A stretch of 64,000 nt of DNA from Favolaschia claudopus (GCA_037176885.1 JAWWNJ010000053.1:1240001-1304000); one strand, 5' to 3'. Shown: positions 30,442-42,439, counted from the first letter of the stretch. Made by a program: numbers and translations. The notes: generated by a model from the sequence alone, not told the origin.

Positions 30442-31598
30442 TATACTAGTAGTAGTAAGGTCCGACATGCAATATACAGTAAATGTAGCGGCGTCAAAGA
30501 TTGAACAGAGCTAAATCTACGTCTGGTAGCCCATAGTGTTTTTAGTATACCTTGCAGAGCCCTTATTTCCAAGTTGTCCGGCTTGTACCAGTTGTCGGGC
30601 CAGCAAAATGATGAACATCACCGACACCGACCATATGAGACACATCTCCTCCAATATTGTTGTTTTTCATCGATCTGAGCCATAACCGAGATTGTGCCGG
30701 AGTTTTTAACTGTTTTCCCTCAAGTTTCATTTGTTATCCTATGCAGTTGAATTGTGAAAGGTGGTGGACTTAGACGTTTCGAGCAGTCTACGGAAGTTCC
30801 CTGACAGCGGAGATCACGGATTGATGGTTACGGCATGCACTCCAGTGTTGGGAGAATAGCGTTTAGTCTTCTTCGAACTACCTTCAGCGAGCCCTACCTT
30901 CCTCCTGGGGTTCCTCCGGCTATTATCGCTGTCATTCACCCATCCCTCTGCACATTGCGACAACTAGGGTCCCATTTTTTGGTGACGTCTGGCAGGTAGC
31001 AAGTCATGGTTTCCATAAGTTAGCTTCTCCGACATGTGTCCAGCAGCAGTGACCTTGGATGAGCCGGGCATTGGCCGTGGACAGCTTGGTTTTGCTGTTG
31101 ACGATGAACATCTCAAAACACGGGAGTACATCCGGACATGGGGCCTCCGATTCCCCAAACCGCACTCTCCGCGGTTTCTGCTACATAGGCTATCATCAAT
31201 AAAGCCAAACAAAACGAGATAAAAAGGGCGGCAGCAACACCACCATTGGCGGTGTCAATGAGGGAGCGGATCCCGGTGTAGGTCGACCAGGCATCAAGGA
31301 GAGTGATGACTCCCACGTGCATTCCTCCGAGTGTATACACATACACTCACTATATATGTAGCTTTGCGTTGGTGTGGTTCATTTTGACTGGATAATTGGG
31401 GCTCGGCAATGATCGCGGAGTGCTGAAGATTATCGCCGAGCGCAAGCCGGGTACGCGCCGACTCTATGGTGCGGGAGCCGCTGACTCCCGCCCAGCACAG
31501 CTCTGAAGTTGCTCTTGGTTGATTAAGGCAATGTTTCTGGTATTCACCCAATCTGTCTTAGAATGACCCCATGTGTCTCCCTTTCAATGTCTCCCTAT
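30442..31598. other. No gene recognised
   Basis: Contains the right arm (30793-30880) of the inverted repeat that encloses the 29916 MITE. The minus-strand frame at 31113-31346 has a hydrophobic stretch but no clear start or domain. Confidence 0.4.
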
Positions 31599-31900
31599 AG
31601 GGTGTTTCAGATATCTCAATTCTGCTCAACTTTGGGTCCAACTTTGGTGTCAACTTTGTCCCAACTTGGAGTCCGATTTCGAGGGTTGAGGCCAATTTTT
31701 GGGCCGTAGGAATTAGCTGAAGTCGAGCGGAAAGTTGGAGAGAGGAAGTTGGAGTGAAAGTTGGGATGCAAGTCGTGGTCCGATGCACGACTTGCATCCC
31801 AACTTCGAAATCGGACTCAAATTCGGACTTGCAACTTTCAAAATCGGACATCAAGTTGGAACCAAAATCGGGCGCGAAGTTGGGATATCTGAAACACCCT
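31599..31900. mobile_element. 302-bp MITE with AGGGTGTTTCAGATATC ends and an inner perfect hairpin
   Basis: AGGGTGTTTCAGATATCTCA and its inverse GATATCTGAAACACCCT close the element. The word CAACTT recurs inside. At about 31755-31804 a perfect 20-bp stem (AAGTTGGGATGCAAGTCGTG) with an 8-base loop is seen. The flanks (TA left, TTA right) do not give a certain duplication. Confidence 0.7.
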
Positions 31901-34797
31901 TATGTATGTTTCTTCCGGACTACGGGCATTCCGAGGTAAACTATACTTAAGACCGGTACCATGAACATTCAGATCTGCAAAGGAAATACGGCTCGATACT
32001 GATGTCTGTGGGTGAAATTACGAAATTAAAGAAAAAAGAAACTAAAATATTACACGTGAAAAGAGAGAGCTTGACGTAGCTTGGCAATAGCTTCCATAGC
32101 TTGTTCCGCGGAACTTCCGCTCCCGATGCCGCCACTTTCGATACTGGGCGGCTCGATGAATAGAGAAAGTTCAGTCTAGTTTCAGCCGAAAAAAATATGT
32201 CTGAGCACATAGGCCTGTTACAAAATACATTACAAGTGTTCATAAATATTACTGCATCCCGCCTTTCAATGTCGGCCTCAAAACAATTAAAGCTCAGTAT
32301 CCTTCGATACTGAGCGGAGTTTCAATCCACATCAGCTTCGGATTTCATCGGTCTTTCGGACATTGCGGTCAAATTGCCGTCCTCATTGCCCTCCGAGTGA
32401 GCAACTTGAACAACTCGTCGACATCTTGGCTCAGGCTACCTTCTCCCATGCTTTGGACTTCAGAATGTGTTCTCTCTTGTTCTTTTCTGGCTCTGCTTTC
32501 TTGTATCAGCTGGTTCTTCCCTTCAAGTAGCAGAAACTTGGCAGAAACTTCACCTGCTCTCGGGAGTCGGAAGGAGTCGGCAGCTACAAGTAATTTCTTG
32601 CTGGCACACTTATTTTCTCATTTTGGAAGTTCTCTGGGAGTTTTCTCGCCCTCTGTTGTCCTCGCTAGCACTTGCTTTGATCAGACGCCTTCTCATTGTC
32701 TCGAAGATTCAGAGGTAATCCCAGCTCTTGAAGAGGTGCCGTGCACTCCTGTTGTGCCAACTTTACCTCATTATCTTTGTGTCCTTGAAGCCGCGCATGG
32801 ATCTAGTGAAATGTTTCTGTGGAATCAATTTTATTACAACGTTGAATTCGGGCTGCACGGCTGTACCCGAGACCCTCTCTGTGATTAATCAATGGCCAAA
32901 ATGACTGGTACTCCATTGATTCTGGGGGACTTCTGCTCATTTGTAGATCCCATTCTCGAGCCCTTTCGTGTGTTAAGAACGTAGGATACAGAATATATAA
33001 CATTCAAAACACCATTTGGCCGCCTCTCAGTGGATTTCTGTCGACATTATCATACAAAATGTTTCTGTCACTGAAGTACTACTCTTTCATAAAGAATGTA
33101 GTTCTATTGGTGAGTACTTTGAGCACATCGACAATGAAGTGGCAACAAAAGATTTGGTTGAATTTCTGCAAAAAGCGCACCGTCTGAGCGGATTCTTGGT
33201 TCAGTTGTGCAAATCCGATGGTGGTACATAAATCTGCCAGAGATTAAGCTATGCGACTGGTATTGTGACGCACAGACGGTAAACGACGCAACATAACGGA
33301 GAGAAAAGAAACAGTCGGATTGCCGGCAAACTCTCGGACCGGCGGCCCGTCAATTCAAACTCCGCTCAGTATCAGTATCAGTATCGATCACTGACATGAG
33401 TATCGAGCCGGAAATACTACAAAATTCCCACAAAATAATCAAGTTTCCTGTCACTTTTGGGCATGACGAGTAAGCTCGATTGTCCCAGACTTCATCCTAT
33501 AAAATCCTACAGTGTACTCAGGCTTCGTTGGATAGCCACTTTCCATTTCCATATTTTCTGGTGCACCGGCTAGGGAGGGGGAGAGGCCGGATAATAATAG
33601 TAAAAATGACCCTATATGTTAGGCCTCGGAATGGGTTCTCTACAAATGTCATTTGTGGAGGTCTACTCGGGGTCTCGGAATGTGTGGTTTTTCAAGCTTT
33701 TCTCAACATTGGGTACATATTTCTGCATGAAACAAAGTCCTAGATAGTTGAAAATATCTACGTGGGATGTAGCTACAATAGTGAAGGGATCAAAATATTG
33801 TGATTTGTTCTTCTACAGCCAGCAATGCCAAAAGCATCAAATTTTAGCCTGACGTAGGATTTTTTCCATGGAAAACTGAATCGGCCAGATTTTAGCCATG
33901 AAGCCCCTAACAATGGGATCATTCATGTGCAATCAGTCTTGGTGAAAGGTTATGGCTCTCGGTCGGAATACCAACCTCGTTTGACGCAAGCTTGAACTTG
34001 CACTGTGCAAAGGAAGGGTCATGAAATTCATGATGTTGTTGGCCATGAAAATCCCAACATTATGTCCAGGAATTCATGATGAATCGCCTGGAAATTGCTA
34101 ACGCAACATCATGAATTGAAAGTATGTTTTCATGATGATTATGGGGCTCTTCATGACGTTTTTTCATGATGTTTTATCAAGTATTTCAGAGCAAAATATC
34201 ATGAAACGAGAGCTCTGCAAAGCAAATAAACCACAACCAAACTCAGGTGTCAGCACCCGAAATCGAACTCAAAACCGCCGTATGACGCACTACGTCAGGG
34301 TGACATTACTACACATAGACTACTTAAGTGGTAATTATAAACTACGTTATCTTGGCCAATATATGGATGTCATGCGGCACAGTCTCAAATTTTTCATTCC
34401 CGTTAACCTCCTCATTTAGTTAACTAATTTTCAAAGTTTTGGAAACACTGATGTATCGGCAAAATCTACTTATACAAGGGAAGACGGGGGTACGTAAGTC
34501 GTATGGCCACGCTTGCGCAAACAAAGAAAGGAAGGCCTCTTGCGCTTTCAGTCTTGCTCTCAGTAGGATAGCTGCTTGCCAGAATGTAGTGTAGCACAAT
34601 GGAATGCTTCGTGTGCGATTTTGAGCGGAAAACTTTAGCAGAAGGCAGAGAATTGTGGCTCCCAGTCCAGCATCAACGTGTGGTTTGACGTTTGGGCACG
34701 CTTGCGCAAACAAATGGCAGGGCCATTCCACTCACAGGGTCGCTCTCTGGCAAGCAAACATGCGTCCAGAATGTCATTTCATGTGTAGGAATGCATC
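31901..34797. other. No gene recognised over 2.9 kb
   Basis: Short open frames at 32397-32888 and 33016-33231 have no recognisable domain. A hairpin CTCAGTATCCTTCGATACTGAG is near 32293, and its flank recurs in inverse at 33358. An isolated CTCGG-family right end lies at 33440-33470. The word GGGCACGCTTGCGCAAACAAA occurs near 34510, 34697 and 40170. Confidence 0.4.
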
Positions 34798-35118
34798 TGT
34801 TGAAGAGTGAGCTACCTTCCTATTCTGGATAGGTGGCGTTGTGCTGCCCGATTCGGTTTTCTCTTTCTTTTTATTTATTTATCCCGATCGTTTCCGAATC
34901 GTATATAAACCTATCCGCATCTCAGACGTCCCTCAGTCTCTTACCACCATCTGGGTGTGACTGAGGGTGCGTATTCTTACTTATCTTTTCATTCACTCTG
35001 ATACTTACCTACATGTAGACGTCGTTTACTTATTGTAAACTCTACAGGTACTTAATCGAGTCTCTTACCACCATCTGGGTGTGACTGAGGACGTCGTTTA
35101 CTTATTGTAAACTCTACA
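34798..35118 (+). repeat. Copia 5' LTR
   Basis: TGTTGAAGAGTGAGCTACCT ... CTCTACA. It has a TATA-like GTATATAAAC near 34900 and two internal duplications: CTTACCACCATCTGGGTGTG and CGTCGTTTACTTATTGTAAA each occur twice. Confidence 0.9.
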
Positions 35119-35280
35119 GATTCGCAGTCAGAGTTGCACTTGCCTCGTCCAACAATCAGTCTCGAAAACAAGCCCAGCTCAGGACTCAATAACTTCTTTC
35201 TCTCTCTCTCGCTGCTTATACTCCTCTTCGCGGTCTTACCCCTTGTCTCACCTACCCGAAACACCCCTATTGCCCACACC

Positions 35281-38200
35281 ATGAACTCGTCGACTTCTAT
35301 CACCATTCTGCCCGCTGAGAAGCAACTTGGCGACGCGAATTACCCCGACTGGAAAGAAACCATCATCAGTCTTCTTCGCGGGCGTGGAATCGACGGCTAC
35401 GTTACCGGTGCCATTCAGCGCCCCTCGCATCCTCACTACCCTGCGCATGCTACCCTTCCCAACTCCGATATGCCTTCGACGGACGAGTGGAACTTGCGTG
35501 ACCAAGTGGCCGGAGCCATCGTCTTTCAGAACGTTGTGCACCCCAAAGCTCACGGTCTCAGCGCTACGAGTCCGAGCTCCGAGATGTGGGCGCTTCTTTA
35601 CGCCAAGTTCATGCGTACCTCCGAGGCGCTCAAAGGGTTAGCCATCGATAAACTCCGTTCCGTTAAACTCACCGACACTCGCTATCTCCCCGAACATCTC
35701 GACACTCTCACCACCCTTCGCGGCGAAGCTCTGTCCATTGGGGCTAACTGCAGCGACCTCGAATTCATGCCTATCATTCTCGCATCGCTTCCTGCTAAGG
35801 AATTCGCCCAGTCCGTCCTGATGTGGCAAGGCTCCGACCAGCCCGGCGCGCTCAGCAGTGCCTTGATGCATTATTGGGAGTTGACGTACAAGGCGGACAT
35901 GGAGAAGGCGGCGAAGGAGAAGGAAGGGGGTGCGGTTGCCAATGCGATGGCGGCAGCGGTAGGCGGCGGGAAAGATTGCGGGATTTGCCATCGCGCCCAC
36001 ATTACCGACAACTGTTGGTGCCGCGGCGGGGGCAAGGAAGGGCAAGCCCCGGGTTGGTGGAAGGCTCCGAAGGGTTTGGAGCCTCGCGAGCACCTCGTCG
36101 AAGCCGCGAAGGCTGTGAGGAAGGCGAAGGCAGATGTCAGAGCCGCCGCCGCTTCCACAGCCACGACCCCCAAAGCGCAGTGCACCTGCGGCGCCCATCC
36201 CGCTCCGACTGCAGCCGCGGTGACTACTCAGTTCGTTTCCGCCATGGATTACTTCGACCTTTTCGAGGGTGATGGTGCGTCGGCCAAATGTTTTCCAGGT
36301 GCAGACGATGACGTGTTCCTTAGGAGCTATCCACCACAACATTCAGCTCTTTTAAGTGAACGCGTTAGTCGTACTGTACCTGATGTAACATTATCTCCTT
36401 CAATCTACATGGCCGGCGTCACACACGATGCGTCGCGTACTTTCACATATCTGGATAGCGGGGCAACGGATCATTACATGGTCAATCGTGCGAGATTCAA
36501 AACGTACGAACCGATTTCTCTCGCCGGCTCGACTGCCATGCGTACGGGAGACGGCTTCAGGGCGGTGGGGAGAGGAAAGGCAGAACTACGTGTGCGTATG
36601 TCAGATGGATCTACACGGACGATCGCAGTCTACGCACTACACGCTCCGGGATTCGCGATGAATTTGATATCGCTCCCGAGCCTTGACAAGAACGGCTTCT
36701 GCGGATGCTTTGGCGATGGTCTTATGACAGTCGTTACCCGAGACGGAAGCAAAGTTCTTGATGGTAGACTTGCGGGAACAAAACAGACCCGCAGTCTGTA
36801 CAAAGTCGATGTCGTCGACGATATAGATGATGGGGGGAGCGCTGTAGCAGTTATCGCGGGGCGCAACCGAAAACAGCCCACCGATCTGGAGACGTGGCAT
36901 CGACGGCTTGGCCACAGCGACGTCCGCGCTATTCGGCGCATGGCGGAGAAGTCGCTTATTGAGGGGCTGGATATTGTCGGCTGGGAGTTGAATGGCTATT
37001 GCGAGGATTGCATCTTTGGTAAACAGGATCGGATGCCGTTTGATGACGATGTGATACACGAGAACGTACCGCTCGCGCGCGTGCACCTGGACCTGTGGGG
37101 CAAAGCACGAACACCGAGTTGGGCGGGTGCGCTATATCTCTTCCTCGTGTCGGACGGCGGGACATCCATGAAGTTTCCGCTGTTTCTGAAGGATAAAACA
37201 GCGGAGGTGACGCTCGCGGCGTTTGAGGCGTGGTTGGTGAAAGCGGAAGTGCAGACGGGGAGGCGTCTGAAGTGCGTGAGGATCGACAAGGGGAGGGAAT
37301 TTGATAATCACCTCTTCGACGGCTTCTGCGCGAAGCGTGGTATTGAAATCGAGCGTATCCCTAAAGCCTCTTCAGCAGCGAACGAGCACGCTGAGCGGGG
37401 TAATCGTACCGTCATCGAGGGAGCACGTACCCAGCTCATCGATGCAAGGCTTGACCGCCGATTTTGGGCAGAGTCGGCGGCCGCCCATTGCTACGTTCGA
37501 TCCTTCATCCCTTCGTCTCGCCATCCTGACGTCGTTCCGTGGGTTGCCTGGTATCAGAAGAAAGATGAGAACGGCGACCTCGTTAAACCAAACATTTCAC
37601 ACCTTCGCGCATGGGGGAGTACGTGCTGGGTCAAAGATTTAGACGACATTGAGGGGAAGCTGGGATCGCAGGGATGGAAAGGGAACATGGTTGGTTACAT
37701 GGGGCGACGGGGTTATCGAATTTACGATCCAACGCGAACGAAGGTGTATGAGGTGCGGGATGTGATCTTCGAGGAAGGGGCACCGCATCGTACGCGTACA
37801 ACTAAACCTGGGGAAGATCCTTTACCTCAGGACGCCAGTATCTTCGAAAACGACGACGACGGGAGCTCACCGTCAACCCCCGATCTTCCGCAACCTCCTC
37901 CTCCACCTCCTCATCCCCATCCCGCCGTCCCTGACCCTCCTCGCCGATCCCACCGCATTCCAAAACCTACTCGCGCCATTCTGGAAGCAGAGTTATCGTC
38001 TCAGCGGGAGGAAGAAGCCAGGCGCGCTGGGGAAGACTGGTCAAACGACGAACCTCATCCGTCAGCGAACATAGCCGACGCCGACTGGGAGGGTTTCGAC
38101 GACGAACTTCTTCTTAATCCCTTCGCGTTCGCCAGCGTCATCAAGGGAGCGATTCCTAGAAATTATGCAGAAGCTATGCGAGAGCCAGAGAAGTGGAGGC

Positions 38201-39201
38201 CGGCGATGGAAGCTGAAATCAAACAACTGGAGGACCGTGGCGTCTGGGAGTTGGTAGATTTGCCAGAGGGTGAGCACGCAATTGATGGAATGTGGGTGTA
38301 TGACATGAAGGTCGACGGCGAGGGGAATGTGGTGAAATACAAAGGGCGGTATGTGGCGCGAGGGGACGAGATGATTGAGGGGAAAGATTTTGAGGTGAAG
38401 TGGGCAATGGTGGCGAGAATGGAGTCTGTGAGGATGGTCTTTGCTGTCGCGGCGGTTCAGCGCCTTCATATCCGGCAGTGGGATTTCTCCGGGGCTTACC
38501 TCAATGGTGTTATGGATCGGCCCGTGTACATGCGCCAGCCTCGAGGATTCGCGAAGCAGGGGGAGGAAGGAAAGGTCTGCTTGCTTCGTCGACCGCTCTA
38601 CGGCTTAGTTCAGGCTGGACACATCTGGTACAAGCTCCTCGCGTCCGGGTACGCTGAGCTTGGGTACAAGGAGAGTCTCGCCGACCCATGCATCCGCACG
38701 CGTAAACGCGCCGATGACTACACCATCACTTCGACCCATACCGACGACGTCCTCGGAGCTTCATCTTCGGACCAAGAGAGCCGGCGTGTGGTGGACGAGT
38801 TTGCGAAGAAATGGGACTTGAAGGAGGTGGATGTCTCGTTGTTGCTGGGATTGACAGTGGACAAGCTCGAGGATGGGTCGGTGTCGTTGAGCCAAAAGCA
38901 GTACTTCATTAAGGTGCTCGATCATTTCGGCTTCTCAGATCTGCCTCCGCTGTCAACGCCACTTCCTCCCGGTTATCAAATTCGTGCCGCGGCATCTCCG
39001 CTATCCCCGGACGACACTTTCTTCATGCGCGACAAACCTTTCCGCCGTATCCTGGGCACCCTAATCTGGGGGAGCTATGGAACTCGTCCCGACCTCGCCT
39101 ACCCCTGCTGCGTCCTCGGTCACGTCCAAACAAACCCATCCCCCGAACATTGGTCCGTCATGGTCGGCGTTCTTCGCTACATTAAAGGCACGTTGGACTA
39201 G
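35281..39201 (+). CDS. Copia Gag-Pol polyprotein, truncated by a frameshift before RNase H
   Basis: The likely start is the ATG at 35281 (MNSSTSITILPAEKQLGDAN); the frame is open further upstream. Gag carries a zinc knuckle CGICHRAHITDNC. Protease has YLDSGATDHYM. The GAG-pre-integrase block WHRRLGHSDVRAI and CEDCIFGKQ precede integrase, whose triad is seen in HLDLWG, CVRIDKGREF and ANEHAERGN. RT shows WDFSGAYLNG and THTDDVLG, where a YVDD box is usual. The frame ends at 39201 within LRYIKGTLD, where a lost base moves RNase H to another frame. The product would make virus-like particles and integrate cDNA, but RNase H would be missing from this copy. Confidence 0.9.
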   Translation: MNSSTSITILPAEKQLGDANYPDWKETIISLLRGRGIDGYVTGAIQRPSHPHYPAHATLPNSDMPSTDEWNLRDQVAGAIVFQNVVHPKAHGLSATSPSSEMWALLYAKFMRTSEALKGLAIDKLRSVKLTDTRYLPEHLDTLTTLRGEALSIGANCSDLEFMPIILASLPAKEFAQSVLMWQGSDQPGALSSALMHYWELTYKADMEKAAKEKEGGAVANAMAAAVGGGKDCGICHRAHITDNCWCRGGGKEGQAPGWWKAPKGLEPREHLVEAAKAVRKAKADVRAAAASTATTPKAQCTCGAHPAPTAAAVTTQFVSAMDYFDLFEGDGASAKCFPGADDDVFLRSYPPQHSALLSERVSRTVPDVTLSPSIYMAGVTHDASRTFTYLDSGATDHYMVNRARFKTYEPISLAGSTAMRTGDGFRAVGRGKAELRVRMSDGSTRTIAVYALHAPGFAMNLISLPSLDKNGFCGCFGDGLMTVVTRDGSKVLDGRLAGTKQTRSLYKVDVVDDIDDGGSAVAVIAGRNRKQPTDLETWHRRLGHSDVRAIRRMAEKSLIEGLDIVGWELNGYCEDCIFGKQDRMPFDDDVIHENVPLARVHLDLWGKARTPSWAGALYLFLVSDGGTSMKFPLFLKDKTAEVTLAAFEAWLVKAEVQTGRRLKCVRIDKGREFDNHLFDGFCAKRGIEIERIPKASSAANEHAERGNRTVIEGARTQLIDARLDRRFWAESAAAHCYVRSFIPSSRHPDVVPWVAWYQKKDENGDLVKPNISHLRAWGSTCWVKDLDDIEGKLGSQGWKGNMVGYMGRRGYRIYDPTRTKVYEVRDVIFEEGAPHRTRTTKPGEDPLPQDASIFENDDDGSSPSTPDLPQPPPPPPHPHPAVPDPPRRSHRIPKPTRAILEAELSSQREEEARRAGEDWSNDEPHPSANIADADWEGFDDELLLNPFAFASVIKGAIPRNYAEAMREPEKWRPAMEAEIKQLEDRGVWELVDLPEGEHAIDGMWVYDMKVDGEGNVVKYKGRYVARGDEMIEGKDFEVKWAMVARMESVRMVFAVAAVQRLHIRQWDFSGAYLNGVMDRPVYMRQPRGFAKQGEEGKVCLLRRPLYGLVQAGHIWYKLLASGYAELGYKESLADPCIRTRKRADDYTITSTHTDDVLGASSSDQESRRVVDEFAKKWDLKEVDVSLLLGLTVDKLEDGSVSLSQKQYFIKVLDHFGFSDLPPLSTPLPPGYQIRAAASPLSPDDTFFMRDKPFRRILGTLIWGSYGTRPDLAYPCCVLGHVQTNPSPEHWSVMVGVLRYIKGTLD

Positions 39202-39787
39202 CATACGTTATACTCCGTGCGCTGCCCCCGATGCGAAGGGTATTGGCCTCAAACCCGAGGGATTCATGGACTCGGATTGGGCTGGTTGTGTGGATACACG
39301 CCGCTCGACCTCCGGGTACATTTTCTTCATGGGTGGGGCGCCGGTATGCTGGTCCTCCAAACGTCAACCGATCGTCGCTCTTTCCTCGACGGAAGCGGAG
39401 TACATCTCGCTGGCTCGCGGTTCGCAACAAGCCATGTGGATGAAGAACTGGCTCTCCGAAGTCTTCCTACCCCAAGAGCTCCCCTTCCCACTTCGCGGCG
39501 ACAACCTGGGTTCTATCAGTCTCACCCAAACCAATAAAGAACACGGTCTATCGAAGCACCTCGACACCCGTTGGCACTACATCCGCGAACGCGTCAAAGA
39601 CGGCGAGATTGTCGTCTCGTCTATCCCCGGCAAGGAAAACGTTGCCGACATCCTCACAAAAGCCTTACCTCGGCAAGCTCACGAACGCATCGTTGGGCAG
39701 CTCGGGCTTGATTGGCGTCGACGGACTAACGGGAGCTCAACGCCAGGGGGAGTGTTGAAGAGTGAGCTACCTTCCTATTCTGGATAG
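39202..39787 (+). pseudogene. Copia RNase H, out of frame with Pol
   Basis: RNase H motifs follow directly after the frameshift: FMDSDWAGCVDTRRSTSGYI, then ALSSTEAEYISLA with the Glu, and GDNLGSISLT with the Asp. The usual ending ADILTKALP is present. The frame runs into the first bases of the 3' LTR. It is intact in itself, so the only lesion in Pol is the single lost base. Confidence 0.88.
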
Positions 39788-40073
39788 GTGGCGTTGTGCT
39801 GCCCGATTCGGTTTTCTCTTTCTTTTTATTTATTTATCCCGATCGTTTCCGAATCGTATATAAACCTATCCGCATCTCAGACGTCCCTCAGTCTCTTACC
39901 ACCATCTGGGTGTGACTGAGGGTGCGTATTCTTACTTATCTTTTCATTCACTCTGATACTTACCTACATGTAGACGTCGTTTACTTATTGTAAACTCTCC
40001 AGGTACTTAATCGAGTCTCTTACCACCATCTGGGTGTGACTGAGGACGTCGTTTACTTATTGTAAACTCTACA
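39753..40073 (+). repeat. Copia 3' LTR
   Basis: Same as the 5' LTR except CTCTCCAGG for CTCTACAGG near 40000. Confidence 0.9.
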
Positions 40074-41233
40074 CATCCTCCATTGATTGTAAGCACAAAA
40101 ATCCTGCGACGGCCATGAAATAACGACTTTCAAGCCATGCACTGCCATGCATTATGGCTTTTGACATTTGGGCACGCTTGCGCAAACAAAGCGTGCTCTC
40201 TCTCTCCCTTTCTTCTCGCAGAGACTCGCATTCTGGCGCATTCAACGCAGCCCGCCCCGCTCTAGAAGGCCTTCATGACCTCTGCATTGCTTCATTCCTC
40301 CTACGGCAACACCGAAATCCCGGCTCATGCCTTCAGCCCCAAACTCGGAATCCCAAATTGCGCAAGGTGCCACGATCAAGTGCAGTGAACTCTGGCGACG
40401 TTCAGCTGGACTACCATTAAACCCCAATGAACTGCCATCGTATTCTCTTTCAATGCACTGTATCCTTAAAGCTCTTCCTTGCACTGCGGAGAACAAATCA
40501 TACACTGCGCCGGCTTTTTTCTGCATCTCTGACTCTAGCGCATATCGACTCACAAGCTGCTTTACGGGGACGGGGACGAGGATCCGCAGCTTTTATTTTT
40601 GGTGCCAGGGATAAAACAGGCTCAAGTCTTTGCTCTCAGGGTCTCTCCATTCCCGTCGCTGGCATATACCTGCGTCGTGCGATAAGGGTGATCGCCTTTC
40701 AGACGGGTTGTCAGAGGGCACCCACTGATTGTCAAACATGTCCGTTCTTAGCTCTGAGGCGCTACTTGAACGAGCACGGGAAAGGACGGGTCGGTCGGGT
40801 TTAGCTTAGCGGGCTGCTGTCAATGGACGGGACCAGACGGAAAGGATACGAACGGGCAAGAAAGGCTGGCATAAGGAGATACGAGTAGTTCTGGACCTGA
40901 AAGAGGCAGTGGCTGGGTCGGTGGGCAGCTGACTTGGGCAACCGACAAGAGACTCGGGTGATGACGACCAGTGGGCAACTGCAAGACATTTGGATCTTCT
41001 TACCAGTGCATACGGAAGTATGTTGAGCCGCAATACTGCTTTCTACGACCTCTGTCATGTGTTGTTATATTGTGCACTGCTCTATGTTGCAGAATCATAC
41101 AGAGTTCAGCTTGAGTTTGAGCTGCCTCGGGATGCAGTGAAAGAGTGAAAGAGCCTTTTGCATGTCTGGCCAACTCGCAGTAAGGGCAGTCACACACAAT
41201 ATTGTGCCGGACAGCAGGCTGGAACCCGATGTA
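40074..41233. other. No gene recognised
   Basis: Frames at 40154-40804 (plus) and 40801-41058 (minus) are open but without domains or codon pattern that I can defend. Confidence 0.4.
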
Positions 41234-41756
41234 CTCGGCGTTACCAAAAGTAACCGGAACCAGAAATTGCCAGTGTGCGACAAAGAAAAAACATAACCGC
41301 TGGGCAGATTGAGACTAGATTCATGATAAAGTATATACTGTTGCATGTGAGATAGTTGGGCCTCACTGTGTTATTGTTGTGCGTCTATTTGAATTGGAAT
41401 TATTTTTTTCCTGATGGTTGAACATGATGTCCGGTTCTCACCAACTCATAAAAGTTCGAGGCCGGCATAGTAAATTCTGAGACTTCATGTACACCATTAT
41501 AAGACCTAAATCCTATTTTACAGGCACTCAATGACACAAAATCTGGGCAACTGCCGTCCCAAAAATGCAAACATTACCAAATTAGGAAATTTCCGGATTT
41601 CGGATATTTCTCTGCCTGTCCAATGTTCCACTTCATGTTTACGGCGTGAAAGTTGAGGAAAACATGCCATAGATAAGAGCTGGATCCCTCAAAGTCGGTT
41701 GACATTCGAAATTCCTCTGTAATTCCACGATTACGGTTACTTTTGGTAATGCCGAG
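41234..41756. mobile_element. 523-bp MITE, CTCGG family, copy 5
   Basis: CTCGGCGTTACCAAAAGTAA and its inverse, TA on both sides (41232-41233, 41757-41758). The middle is close to copy 1 at 7639 (shared GTGCGTCTATTTGAATTG). Confidence 0.85.
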
Positions 41757-41822
41757 TAGACACATATTGCTCTCTTCCTGTTTCTAAATTCTCGGACGAC
41801 AGTTCCCTCAATCGGGTACTTA

Positions 41823-41920
41823 CAGCCGTTTTGGAAACAATATACAAATTTTGAGTGGTGCTCGTTCATTTGTGCTTACGTTTGTTGACGATTCTGTCAT
41901 CGGCAAAGCCGGGAGCTGCC
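41823..41920. mobile_element. One end of a CAGCCGTTTTGG mariner-type MITE
   Basis: About 98 bases match the right arm of the MITE at 28475-28848 (through GCAAAGCCGGGAGC). The other end is missing. Confidence 0.7.
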
Positions 41921-42439
41921 GTTGGTCCGGATCCAGCGGGAAGCCAATGACGTGCATCTCAATCATCTTTCACCATTCGAATTTCTCGATAACCGACATT
42001 CCGTGCGTAGTACGGGTAGCTGCTAGTATAAGTAGAAGCACTGACCTGAATGTAAAGTTAATGGTGTAAAGTTATGGTGCTATTAATCGTGACTTATTCG
42101 GCCCTTGATTCCGAAAAGTCCGGAGGTCCAAATCGAAAAGGGAGAAGAGAAAAATCGAAAATCCAGACCTGTTGTGCAAATCCAGACCTATTTGGCACGA
42201 TAAGTAGTAAGCACAAGGGAAGCACTTAAGCACAGAGGTGGACAAAACAGGACCCCCGACAGCCACACCACCTATGATGCCTGCCGGCGAAATTTTCAAT
42301 TCGAATAAAACATGCCCAAAATTCGCGCGTACCCTGCATCAGTATGTGTTTGACGTGTTTGGTTTTCATGTCAGTATAGAGTAGGATTCGAACGCCCGAC
42401 CATCGCAATACGAACTAGAGTAAAACGAAAAGCTCACTA

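Larger units (their letters stand above)
34798..40073 (+). mobile_element. Copia (Ty1-type) LTR retrotransposon, young, one frameshift
   Basis: Two 321-bp LTRs (34798-35118 and 39753-40073) differ at one base. Between them are Gag, protease, integrase, RT and RNase H in Copia order. A purine tract (CCAGGGGGAG) stands directly before the 3' LTR. CATC is repeated outside both ends (34794-34797 and 40074-40077), one base shorter than the usual 5-bp duplication. The near-identical LTRs imply recent insertion. A 1-base loss near 39198 separates RNase H from the rest. Confidence 0.9.

Noticed and set aside
32397..32888. 163-codon plus-strand frame
   Set aside because: Serine/leucine-rich without domain, alternative frames equally open, no intron signals that join it to anything.
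34240..34310. tRNA-like stretch with GAGTTCGATTTC on the minus strand
   Set aside because: Box A does not match and no cloverleaf can be drawn.
35638..36342. Long minus-strand frames in the Copia region
   Set aside because: They are shadows of the GC-rich gag frame on the plus strand.
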